The notes under the pieces are model-generated. The model saw nothing but the letters and a program-made list of their open reading frames with translations, searched no databases and was not told where the DNA came from. Position numbers and translations under genes: made by a program. Positions 1-12,000 of a DNA stretch of 64,000 bases are shown piece by piece; the first letter of the stretch is position 1; each line of letters begins with the position of its first letter. Location: contig LUCM01002882.1 in the NCBI GenBank assembly GCA_008360955.1, positions 330,034 through 394,033 of the forward strand, read 5' to 3'. This DNA comes from Fasciolopsis buskii. Taxonomy: Eukaryota > Platyhelminthes > Trematoda > Plagiorchiida > Fasciolidae.

Positions 1-189
1 ATTACCTGTCTTTGGGAACAGCGTAAGTCAAGACAGCCTACTTGCGCGTCTTCTTATTGCACGCCAAAATTGTCGTTGTGAGATTTGATTTAATTCTTGC
101 TCCAATTTCTTAAGCCTAATACCAACCTAAGAGTTTCTGTCAAGTTATTCTACCTCTCTTGAACGACACACTGGGAACACGGGCCATCA
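1..189. other. Unassigned left edge
   Basis: No coding remnant recognised; probably part of the adjoining RTE-like copy but unsupported by any motif. Confidence 0.3.
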
Positions 190-720
190 AAACTTTTGCA
201 GTTTATTTATGAGAATAGCCAAACCCGAGCTCGTAGTAACGTCGAACCTGCTCTCGCCTTTATGACAAGAAGTTGTGTTCGTCATGGTTCCCCCCATCTA
301 CTCCTCCTATTCAACTTCGCATTTGATATTCTTATGGGGACAGCTGTATCTCCGTATGGGGATACTGGCACTGTCATTTGCTCCAATGGGCAATATGTAG
401 ACGAGGTTGCGTTCCTGACTGCAGATCCAAGTAAGATTCATGTTTTTCTAAACCGTCTCAACGATAGTGTATTTACGCGTGGTCTTCTGTTTGCACCTCC
501 AAAACGTAAATTATTGTTGCAGGATTGGGATATCCGTAGAACGAACCCTGTTCTTGCAGGAGAATAATTTCTTGAGTAGTTGGAGCTCGTCCGTTGGTCG
601 CGCATTGAAGTACCTTTAGGCAAACAGGAGGCTTGATTATCATTCACCGGTTTGATGCACTTGTGCCGATAGTGTCTAATCATCCTCCGATGGATGCTCA
701 CCAGTCATTCAATGCTTTTT
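190..720 (+). mobile_element. RTE-like reverse transcriptase remnant
   Basis: Reads LLFNFAFDILM, then YVDEVAFLTADPSKIHVFLN, a FAPPKRKLLLQDW stretch and NPVLAGE. This is the palm and thumb order of fluke RTE-like reverse transcriptases (LFNF..D, YADD, LNRL, FAPSKCK-LLQDW). The catalytic YADD box has become YVDE and stops follow, so it is dead. Confidence 0.85.
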
Positions 721-2499
721 GTGTATATGCAAACCGTCAGCTTTGCACATCTTTCCGCTCACAGCCTATGCTTTCCTAGCGGTAGCTCGAATGTCGCAAG
801 ACAATCTTCGGTTATTTCTAGTGGGAGTAGCACTTTAAATCTCCGAAACTCTCTGTGACCACCAGATCTTGTGATCCTAAACAAGCTTGCGCTGAATTCA
901 CCTGTCGTTATTGACCAGGCTTCATTGCACTCGCTACCGGCCAGGATGCACTGGCGTGCCTCAGAAAAGCGCAATGACCCAGCAGAAATACTGAGTGTCA
1001 CAACACGACGGTTCAGGGAACAACTCACTAAGCCAGTAGAATACAAGGGACTGTTGATAAGCGCCCAGCGGGGAAAATCCTAGATTTTAAGTCAGTTCGC
1101 TTTGAAAGATTGATAGGCGGGTCGGATCAGATAGCTTGTAGCAATCTAATCGACGCTGCACAATGCGTTTTGAGCGCTCGCCAAAGCACATGGACAGCTT
1201 AGTGCTTACTACAGCGTGGCTGGAGTCTAGGGGAAAACTATGAATAAACCCTTACTTTGTCAACAAATTACCAGTACATGGTGCTCCCTTTCATCAATGT
1301 GCTTTGTTCTGTCCACATGTTTGACCTTAAGCAATTTATTATCTTTCGATGGAAACCAGGTGAATTGGGAGCCGCAGACGTCCACTGGGCTTTTGAGAGT
1401 TTCAAGTGATTTCGTCGTCCAAAGAAAAATTTTGCGTTAGGCTTGCTCTTCTGGAAGGGACATCTTTGGTGTTTTTATAACGTTCGTGCGAATGAAGCAA
1501 TTACTACTACCAACTTTTCCAGTAGCCAAATGCACGATTCATATATCCTACGATGAAACTACGGATTTGTGGCTCTGCTTCTGTTTGGCAGAATATTCGG
1601 GGAAAACGCTGTATTTACTGGTGCTAATATACACCGTGTGACTGACGGCAAAATCCCAGATACTCTGCACATCTTCGCCACCCATAGATTACGGTGAGTA
1701 CCTGTCAGTTATGAGATCCTCGTTGTTTAGCATCGGCTCAAATAGTGAACGTCCGGTGATTATTTGAATGTCAGCAAACAAAAGAAGAAAATTGGCAAGT
1801 CGAATTCTTTTATAGTGTCCGCCTTGTGAACAACAGAAAACTCAATATATTTTTCATTCATGCTCGTCATTTTCTGGAATTCTGGCCTACATCCCATATT
1901 ACTGTCAGCAGCATTTTAGTGTTCTTATAGACCGAAATACTGTAACCTAGCTCAAACTACATAAGCCAGCCCACTCTGTTAACCTCCTGTGCCCTTTCTT
2001 CACGCAGTCAGCTTATTACCTCAATAAGTCTTTCAGGTATTGCCTGCCTTAGTCAGTGGGGCACTAAGTGGCAGGCTTCACGTGGGCCTTCCCTATTTCC
2101 TTGACTTATTCACACGCAATTCACTTCCAAAGATTGCTTAGCCTTTGAGTTACTCACAGGGTTCCCTCACCGTATTTAATCAATACTTCGAAGATGATAG
2201 TGTTCAAACGCAGACAGTCTTTGGGAATCTTCTGCTTCTAACAATCGTGTTTTGGGACGTATGAGGGATTTTTACTGTGTTTATAAAAACTTCTTTAGTT
2301 GTTAATTGGAAATCACACTGACACCACCGATGTCTCGAATCATTGTATAAAAATCGACCCACACCTATACCCAAAGACCGTTCATGCGATGTGTGACCAC
2401 CATCTAAGACAAAGCTACTGAACTAACTAAGTCCGTCCACCGCACCTCGACTGCACATATGCAAGGAAGAGGTCATTCCAATCCAGTAGCGGCATTGTG
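721..2499. other. Unassigned DNA, probably old repeat
   Basis: Short open frames on both strands (759-1046 minus, 1240-1440 plus) have no motif I recognise. No array or hairpin was seen. Confidence 0.3.
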
Positions 2500-2850
2500 C
2501 ACCACAAAGTTGTAAAGCGAATAACAAACATAACTGTACCGTCGTTGAGACTGCCGAGAGAAACTTGCCACAAAATTCGACATCTGCTGTCTTTTTCAAT
2601 CTCCAGAATTTCCCTGCCTACAACTACTCGCGGTTATTTCCCATGCCCATGGTTAATTGGCTTGTCAGGGATTAACAAATTTGCCCTGACTAGAAACACT
2701 CTGTGGTTTGCACAGATGAGACAATCAGCGTTATCGGCATGATCGGCTGGGGTGGAAAATCGGCATCCGATGTGTTGTTTCGTCTCCGCTAAACAGCCAA
2801 TTCGGATGTTAAAACCATCAACAACGACCACAACGTCTGCTGACTGTACA
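2500..2850 (-). mobile_element. RTE-like endonuclease remnant
   Basis: A minus-strand frame at 2831-2634 reads MVVVDGFNIRIG..AETKQHIGCRFSTPAD..DNADCLI..HRVFLVRAN. This corresponds to the APE-type endonuclease block of RTE elements (VVVAGDFNAQVG, ERHIGGRF, DNGDRLI, LFLANT). The catalytic-loop Asp before FN is changed to Gly here. Broken further downstream. Confidence 0.8.
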
Positions 2851-3539
2851 CGGGACCAGTCGAAATGAATCCCTATAGAATAATTTGGCTGCAGGCGGAG
2901 CTGCTTTCCGTGGGTGCGTACGTAGATACGACTAGCGAACAGCGACGGTTCAGCTGACTGCTACCTGCATCTACAGAACGGTCCAACCATACTACATAAA
3001 AGCTATTGCAATGATATAAGAATTATTATTTTGGAAAACACTGTGCCTAATCAAAGCTATACACTATTGAATTCAGTGAAACACATGTATGGTCTGTATT
3101 TGAAAATCATAGTTCACCGAAAATACCGTGGGCGTCCTCGATCTTTCTGGAAACGTTTGATGATTTCTTCACAGTACAAATCAATGGAAAAAGAAGAAGT
3201 TCGACGATGTTCCAACGTACATGAACAGCAACTGACCAATAGCAGCAGTATTGTTTCTGACTGTGTGATAACTAAATGTCATCCCAAATTTTCCCCTTCT
3301 CATGGCATGATAATTAGTGACGTGCATCTATGTGCGTTTTCTTCCATTGTTGATAGTAACTTGCTCTAGGATGCTTTCACATCTTTTCTTGTAACAGTTT
3401 GTTTGTTTCATTGTGGTGATTTTTCCACGCCCCCGCTTACCCTTACTAGCTCTCAGCTAACCGGACGTACCTTGTCCCTACCAGAGTTAGTGGAATTGTA
3501 GATAGAATAATCTCTAACAATTCTGATCGTTTCCAACTA
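2851..3539. other. Unassigned DNA
   Basis: One 112-codon plus-strand frame (3031-3369) without a recognisable family. Nothing else seen. Confidence 0.3.
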
Positions 3540-5740
3540 TGATTGCGTAATTCTGTTTTGTTCAATGGCCACTCTCTTGCTTAAGATAGACCTACAATTC
3601 ATTCTTGCTGTGTACAACGGTCATTTGCGGGGGCGGCACAGATCAGGCTATGACAAGAAACCTGTTTCCCAAAAATACTCCTACACTTCAAGCTGCATTT
3701 CTATAGTACCTTTTTGGCTTTCCTTTGAATACCTTATCTCTTCTTCAAAATGATTCACAAGGAGTTTGACCTATGCTGTCCCGTTGAAATCACATTCCAT
3801 AACCACCGTAGAATAGCGTACCCTCACATAAATCCTTCGAACGAATAAAAGAGATTGTCCAAAACCTTCTTGCCCGCACTTTTGTGTATTATCATTCCAT
3901 CCTGGTCAGACGAGTGGCAAAACGATCAAATTGGTCTTTTCCCAGCTGAGCTTTTAGGTCCTACAGATAGTGAAACTATTTGGCGTAGAATCGAGGTTCT
4001 TGCAGACTTCATACTCGATCACCTATTTGCAGTGCGGATACCGATATTACGAATGCCTCATCGATTTACTAGTATTCTTATCCTCTCTCATCTTATATAA
4101 ATTCTACTTCACCAGAAGTTGAACCATTTGCTTCAAGGGGAATATTCAAGCTTCTCTGGTCTTCAAAAGCTGCGGTCGCACTTGGTCAAGCCTTTCTGCC
4201 TACCGTCATTCTCGAACCAATAACGAGTACTGTTTTGGATTTTTTAATTCTCTTACCAATAAATCCTTGTTGCTGGTGTTATCCTATCCCTCCAGATAAC
4301 TGTAGTGATTGTTTCCATCACAAGCGAACAGCCTTCGCCACTTTTCAAGAAGATTTTGTTTTACGGTTATCACCACCTGTGCACCCAAGTAAGCTAAACT
4401 TGCTATTCTCGGCCGGCAATGCTCCTTTATTAACCTAAGTGATCCATTTCAATTTGCACATAAGCCGAACACGTGTACTCTGACATTCTGCTTTTAAAAG
4501 TTTAGACAAACACTTAAGGTCAGCTTGCTGTATTTTTTGGATTATTCTTTTGTCTTAACTAGGCTCCCCGTTCTGTTCTGCATAATCTTGAGTATTCCGA
4601 ATGCTCCGTTTCTGTGCTGCCGTAATTGAAAAAGGGCAGTTTTCCAGTGGGACTCAAGGAATCAAACTCTGTTATCACTTATTGACCCTCTTATGTAACA
4701 GGCTATTTGTGATTTACCCTTCAGTACTCCTTAGTAATTTATCTGATCAACTTCTGAAGTTTGCCGACAACGTCGTGCTCCGCCGATCAACTACCACTCG
4801 GAGGGAATTATCACTTTTCAGAGAAAATTTCTACGTAATGTGCAAACCTTTTTTCTCACTTCGGTCTTCACCTTAACAAATTTAAACTTTATGAATTTGA
4901 TTGCATGCCTTCTCTTTCATCTTCCTATAGCTTGGAGCAAGCTAACTTGTCCTTACCTACTTAGTCCATCAATGTTTTTTATCTATTCTGCCCAACCGCA
5001 TTCCAATTACCTTCCAAATCCGACTCAAAAGTGATTTGCATTGAATTTGGAGAGAAATATTCATCATTAATCATGTTTCTTCAACTCCTTATTATCTCAT
5101 TGACATAGGTAACTTGTTCACGAAGGTCTACCAATTCCTTACATAATGCTCTGTACTCTTCTCGTCCTTCTTTATTCGCTCACACAAAGCTTAGACTAAT
5201 TCTTCCTTGCACTAGTGCGTCGCAGTCTAATTGCTCTAAAATTCACACGAATTCTGTTTAAGAAGGACGAAATTTCTAGGGAACTGCATCTAAATTGTTA
5301 TGTCTCAAAACATTTTCCCTGTTACTCATTTCGTTATCCGCTTGCAAGTCGAAAGTTTTGATTGTATCATCATTATCAGCCTGTTTTTTCGTTTTCGACA
5401 GAAATTTCAGTCTTCGAACTCAAAAAACCTGTTATACAACGCAAAACCTTAACATCCAATGCAGGACAGTACACGTGAATCTTACCCTGCCGCTTGCAGA
5501 AATTGTTATTCACGAACCATTGAAGTGATCTCATTCTGGAGATGCAAACAAACTTTGAAAATACTTTACCTGGTATGAAATACTATAAACTTAAAAAGAT
5601 CAGCTTTCATTACGATCTCTCTCGTCGGTGTCTGTCAAACTTGTTTGGCTCTTTCCTGAACGGTTTCTGCATAGATTTGCACCTCCTTGGGGTAACTAAA
5701 GTTCAATCTTGAAGCATGATCAACCACATCGGATTTTCAC
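3540..5740 (+). mobile_element. CR1-like reverse transcriptase remnant
   Basis: Several plus-strand frames in order: LSNLSDQLLKFADNVVLRRSTTTR (FADD box changed to FADN), FSHFGLHLNKFKLYEFDC, and near the end NLNIQCRTVHVNLTLPLAEI (5430-5528). Order and wording fit the palm, post-palm and C-terminal part of CR1/jockey-type elements seen elsewhere in this window. Many frameshifts; long decayed. It ends about 100 nt from DNAI2 exon 7, on the opposite strand. Confidence 0.7.
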
Positions 5741-5843
5741 AGATTGCTTCCTGTCTAAATCACAGAATACTACTATAGTTCCAAAATGGAGATTCAGGGG
5801 TTTTCCCCAAAGAATATGGATAATTAGAAAAATTGCAACTTAC

Positions 5844-6008
5844 TGCCTCCACTGCAGCTTTAGCTGCTTCCGCGGCGGCAGCCTCCTTCAGCTCCCTTTC
5901 TTGTCGTTTGCGTTCAATCGTCTCGAAAAATTGTTCTTCCGTTTGTCGAATCAAATCGGCCATATCTTTTGGCTCCATTTCTTCCTCATCTTCCTTAGGA
6001 GCCTCTTC
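5844..6008 (-). CDS. DNAI2: DNAI2 exon 7 (last one found)
   Basis: 55 codons, phase 0: acidic [10 protein letters not shown], then [16 protein letters not shown] and an Ala/Glu-rich helix ending AAVEA at a GTAAGT donor. It corresponds to the family's C-terminal acidic and coiled segment. A short terminal exon should lie further left or outside the window. Confidence 0.9.
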
Positions 6009-9000
6009 CTGGCAGTATATTTTTCAAAAAAATCGAGATAACAATTTTGACTTTGTCTTTTTATTGTTTACATTTGGGGGTGAAAACTTGCTGCCGGCAC
6101 AGAGATTTAAGAGATATAAGTTTTGTTATCAGACATTTGTTGCTGAGATTGGTTGTTTCGTCCCCAGTCTAGGTGACATCTTCTGTACCTGTTTATGCTT
6201 GGCTGACGGAATAATCCCGAGTTAGACAGGCACATATTTTGTCTGAACGTCAAGCTCAGAAATAAGTTCTTTAAGAAAACCACTAAGTACGAATGACAAA
6301 AAATGCGCCTGAAAAAACAGACTCATGTGATAGACGTTTCTTCTACAATTTTTAAGTTTCACCTGCTTAAGATCGAAGGATCTTGAATAAGTAAATTCCC
6401 AAAACCGAAGAAAACCAGGAATACTAGGTAATAACTGAATAAAGTCGGTTCACCTAAGTTGAAATGCTGTAAAATATCACAGTTTAGTAGCCATGTCACG
6501 AAGATAAAACAGTAGTGGCAAAAAAGTTGATCCGGATATTCTTTGCCTTAAATCGACTGGCGAGAAATAGGGTATAAACACTAATAGTAGGATTACATGA
6601 ACTTCTTACTAGTTTTTACATTATTTTGGGGTTATGACAAAATTATCCGTAAATTTCATCTAACTCATTTACTCAGATCTTCACCTAGGTTCGGTAAGTA
6701 GTCCATCTATGAAGTGAGGTACACTGGTTATCTGTGCATTTATCTCCAATCTGATAACAGGCTTATGCTTGCCAGACCCTCAGAAAAGGAGGCAGTTCTT
6801 ACTCAGTTCTAAATACGTTTAACAGCATTCCGAAACAATGCGAGAAATGATGCAAACTAGCCTTGATTTCGCTTGAGCAAATGAAGCATTTTGTCTTTCA
6901 AAATCCCCCATTGGATATTGCCTAGAAGTTCCAAAGTTGGTTAGGATCATAACTACAAGAAGGGTACTCCGTGATTTCTTTTCTGCACGAGGAAGATGTG
7001 CTTGACCTTGTAGTACTGCAAGTCGATTGCATCTTTGTCATTTGTGCACGATGTCATTCCACTTAATGTAACTGTATTGAACGACTAATAGGAGCAATTT
7101 ATTACGTCTGGGCAGGCTTTGGCTTTTTGGTTGCAGTTCGTGATTCCCAAGTAATGCAGATTTGACGCAAAAGCTACCTTTGAACGGATATTTATTTTTT
7201 GTACGTCTTTCAATTACGTGCTAGCATTGTCTGGAATCGGTGTTACAATTGTTTCAAACTTTTGTGAGCGCTGAGCTTGGCATTTAGATTGCAAGCGTTT
7301 AATCACTTGTCGAGATGACATCATCATTATTTGGCATTGACCTCTCTGATCAGTTGTACTTGTAGTAATTCTGTCTTAGATTTCACCCTGACCTCAGGGT
7401 AAATCCAACTCGCAGATTCCTACGGCTTCGAACCTGCAATAACAATGCTACTTATATTAGTAATGTGATTGTGAGGTATCTCTTAACTGGAAATGACGTT
7501 AAGTTTTCAGATTCTGCTTGATTCATAAGCCAAAAGTTTAATGCCAAACATCTCATTTTAATCTCGCACTATGGTAGATTGCATATTTGGTCCAATTCAC
7601 TGTGCCTGTTGATGAAATTTGTCGACGAGTCCCGAGCTTCCAGAAACTGTTAAATGTCTTGTGTTCGCCCGGCCCACAATGTAAAGCGTGTCCAAATTGA
7701 ATGTCCTTCCTCATGAACGAATATTACCGAAAGAGTCTCATATCCTCTTGTGGCATTTTTGTTTTCATGCTTTCTTATAGCAAGTTTTCTTTCAGTCTGA
7801 CCGACGCAGCATTTGTTCCACTCCTCACATTCGACTTTGTAGATAACACTTTTGCCGTCCTTTTTGAGGTTTGCTTTAGGGTTTGTAATGAATCGCCCCA
7901 TAGTTTTGGTGGGTTTTTGGGCGACTCTGATGCATTATTGGTCGAACAATGTTGCGGTCATTTCGGAATACCTGTGCACTCCAGGTCATCTGGACAAACT
8001 TATTCACCGAGGACACTGGACTCAAGTTTCACTCTCGTCGAAGGTCATTAGCAGTTCATATTCATCATAACCCCCAGGACACGAACGACGGTCGTTCAGC
8101 TGGAAGACTTTCGTGTTACTACTGTGCTATAAGCAACCTTCAGTCTAGATATGGTTTTCGAATTAATCCTACTTAAACGCTCTTCTCCGTGACAGCTACC
8201 AGTGACCAATAGGTGCGAATGGGGATATTACAAACGTCCCATTGCCTCTAATGGAATGCTCCCAGTCAATTCGGGACGAAATCTAATGGCCCGGTGGTAA
8301 CACGCCTAATTCACCTTTGGTAGGTCCGGGTTTGAACACTGGGTGCAGTGGTGAATATGCACCACAGATAGCTAGACCTGGGTTAAGAGCTTTCGATTCT
8401 AAGACTAGCGGTTTATTTGTTTATCTTTGATATACCGTGGAAAATAATTCAAAGTATTTGCTCTCTCTAGGTGAAACTGTTGATTACCGACAAATATCAG
8501 TTCGTCCTTTAAGAAACCCTCAGGATTGTGTCGCGAAATTTAGCGCTGATACAAAAAAGCCACCTAACTGTTTTCTGAGAATTGTTCAACAACTTGTGTA
8601 TACAAGTTTGTTGAAAATATTTTGTTAAAACCAAAAAAGCATACCTCTCGTAAATTCTTCTATCAATAATTTTTCTTTCTGGATGATAACCTAGAGGATT
8701 CTTGTAGTGCGAGCCATTCAGTGAATGGTCCGCCATTATTTGCATATCTCCGGGAAAATTACAATCCCTGCCTAGTTTTGTGCAACCATCTTATCTACAG
8801 TGCCTTCTCTTTAATTTTTTGATAATTGGTAGCTTTTTTCAGTTGTAAAAAGGGTTAAAAAGATCATTGAACTCTTTTTGTCCAAAGCTAGCAACTTGCT
8901 AGACTGGTCAAAGTAACATCAAATTGTTTTTAAGAAATGTTTCCCAGAATACTGAACCAATAGGCATCTTTTGAATTTATTCTATCCAATTTAGTTTTAT

Positions 9001-12000
9001 CTACTTGAATATAAGGCAGACGTCAAAAGATTAATCTGAAACAAGTATCTAGTTCGCGATATTTTTTAAGGTATGCAACCGAGTTAAAAAAGAACATGAT
9101 CTATTTTAATTGTAATGGAAACAATAAATCAAAAGTCTACTGGAAAATGTTTATGAGGATTAAAAGCACGTCACCACTGGCATCTGTCAGTCTCGGTTTC
9201 CTTACTTCATTGTCTCATATTTTGTGCCCGGATTCAATTATGACTCAAATAACTTCACAAGCTCTCTTCTTTTGAAAAAGGCGATGACAGAATGGCCACG
9301 ATTGATGATTTGCTTTCTATACCATTCGAGAGTGAGACAACTACGGCTTCGAAACTGACCGCAATTCTAAATGCCACTTGAATATTTCAAACTGAAAGGC
9401 CTGAATGTTGCCTAAAAACCCGAGTCTTTAACACTACATCAATGGAAGTATTGCGATGGGAATGGAGCAAACCCACCAGATTCTTTCTTGGTTTTTTTTA
9501 CTGAAAACAAAATGAAAAAAGATTGCCCATAGTTTTACTTATTGGAATTCTGAACTCAGCTACGGCACACAGATGCTATTTTTGGACAAATTCTTCAGTG
9601 GTTTAGGTTACGTTTAGTTTCTTAGCTTACTTCGGAGTAGAAAACCATTTGTCCTCGTACCACCATTCACAACAAAGAATTCAGAGTACATCTCTCAAAT
9701 CATAAGAAAACACTTTAATGCTTCACAAAGTATCACTTACAAATTATGTTGCTTCCTTATTCATGAATGACCAGTGGGATTCACATGAAATAAAATGTAC
9801 ACTTAATTCTGCTTACTCCAGCTTGGGCTTTGCTTTTTTTCAGTTTGATCTCACGCGCTCGAGCCTCTAGTATTTTCTCACGATGGGTTTCCCGTTCAAA
9901 CATTGCGGTAATCAGATTTTTTTCATTTTTAGGTTGTGACCAAAACCCTTCGGACAGTTCCAGTATGGTACAAACACCACTGTGCGAGCCGGTTGCGACC
10001 AGACGTCCCTGTTCTTGAATTTTGATACAGTGCAACGGCTCATCGCATACCTGTAGGCAAACATAGATGTAAATGTTCATTTACCAGCTTGGCTGATAAC
10101 ACAATAACAGCATGCTGGATGCTTATACAAGCATTTGAACCAATGGAGCGTCGACCACCCAAGCGTTTACTTTACCCCTTCGAATGATGATAACAAAGGT
10201 TTGTTAGTGCTATCATTCCATATATTATTGATGTTGGTTTTTTGAGAAGGAACTCATACGCACAAGGCATACTACTCGGTAACTGTCCCACGATCCTAGC
10301 AAATGTGACCGCCGGACAGATTTTTACACTCACTAAGAGCGGACATCATACGGCGCCAAATTACTTAAATAAAAACGTGTCGCATATTTAGTGCTCTCTG
10401 ATTCATGAATTGTGAACTCGTTTCTATGGAATTTAGATGCTTAGTTGTATAGGTTTTGATTAATCCTTCCAATCAGAAATATCCAGCCTTCAAGAAGACA
10501 CTGGGAACCAAGCTGTGAAAAATTTCTCCGATTATATCGGGAGCTAGTAGTAGTGAGTGGTAATTTTAGATGTGAGAAATAACTTTGATAAATTTTTTCG
10601 AAACTCACCTTTCTACTCAGTGGCTTTGGAATGGTTTTGAATGAAAACCGTAGGGAAACAAAAGTTGATACTGTTTTATCTGCTTCGGTGAAGGTAAGCG
10701 CAAACTCTTTATTGTGTGAAGATTAATCCAGATGTTATACATGCATCACCCTGTGACCGGAAGTCTACCCAGCGGTCACGCATCCGGACATATGCATGTG
10801 GCAAACGTACATTTACGCATGAGCGATTTGGTTTCCAGGATATTTGGCTCCGATTAGCTCATGCGTTTACCACCCTAATCTTGGAATTGATCCTACGGAT
10901 TGTTTGAGCTCCTTATATCTAAGACGGAATTGGGACTGCACAAACTGTATTCTTGTAATGTCGTGCAATGTGTATGAGTTCCCCATTATGCGCCGTTAGT
11001 CTTCTGATACAAGTACAAATAAAACAACACCTATATTCTGCGGAAAAATTATGAATAAAGCAGACAAGTGATCAACGGTTTCCTGGAGTCAATGTCTGAG
11101 TCAACTCACTAACAAAGGTTGCCTAACTAGCATCGTTTTTTGCCAGTAAAAATCTGAACACTGGTAGATCTATAAATGCCATAAAAGCCCTGGATTTCAA
11201 CTCGTTTCTACTCCCCCACTTGATGGCCTTCTGCCTGCAGCTTTTTCCACTTGATATTAATGTATCTCGTCTTTCTAATAACAGAAGAGATCAGAAAACA
11301 AAGTAATAAAATCAGTTAAATACATGTAATATATTATTGAACAAACCAAGTTATTTGAAAACCTGGTATATCGCTGTAAATTATACCATAAAATCAAGCA
11401 AACCCTGTGTTAAGCGTAGTCTGCAGTTAAAAATGTTTTTCTTTTCAATTTTTTGGGTTATATGAGGCAATTTTGAATCTGTTTTAAATAACGCTGTCAA
11501 CAACCATGAACAGAACAACATCACTTCATAAATAAGGTGAACTTACTAAATACGGACCATTTTATCCGTGAGTACAGATTATGTTCTTTTTGAAATGCCA
11601 AATTCAATTTAAATCATCCTAACGTTTAAAGGGCTTTCTTGATTTTGTTTACACTCGACGTATGGTGATAAATTTTACATACTAATTGTTATCAGAGGCA
11701 TTTCCAAACCGGCTACACTTTACGCAGGCTTTCAGTATTCTGAAAAATAATGCAGATCCTGGGGCCTAAAGGCAAATAGCAGTTGGGCCAAACTTTTCCT
11801 TGTTTTCACCAATTTGTAACTGGAAACATTTTGTGGAGATATTTTAAATAAAAATCAAAAATCTCCGCGGTATAAATCATTCACTTGTTTTTCTCCCAAT
11901 AAATTGAATTCAGCAATTTTATTGCAATTTGCTACCGATTACACACTTATGCCTGACCCCTGTTAGTAAATTTATGACTATGAAATTTGGCTACGAAAGG

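Larger units (their letters stand above)
6009..9816 (-). other. DNAI2 intron 6 (3.8 kb) with transposon remnants
   Basis: Bounded by GTAAGC and CTGCCAG. It contains a Penelope-like GIY-YIG remnant (7560-8010) and a tRNA-like SINE fragment (about 8285-8400). The rest is AT-rich and unassigned. Confidence 0.88.

Noticed and set aside
5760..5843. Continuation of DNAI2 exon 7 to a stop
   Set aside because: The 27 residues do not resemble the family and begin at a perfect GTAAGT donor; kept only as an alternative.
8285..8400. Functional tRNA gene
   Set aside because: A and B boxes are present but acceptor and T stems do not pair; better read as a SINE.
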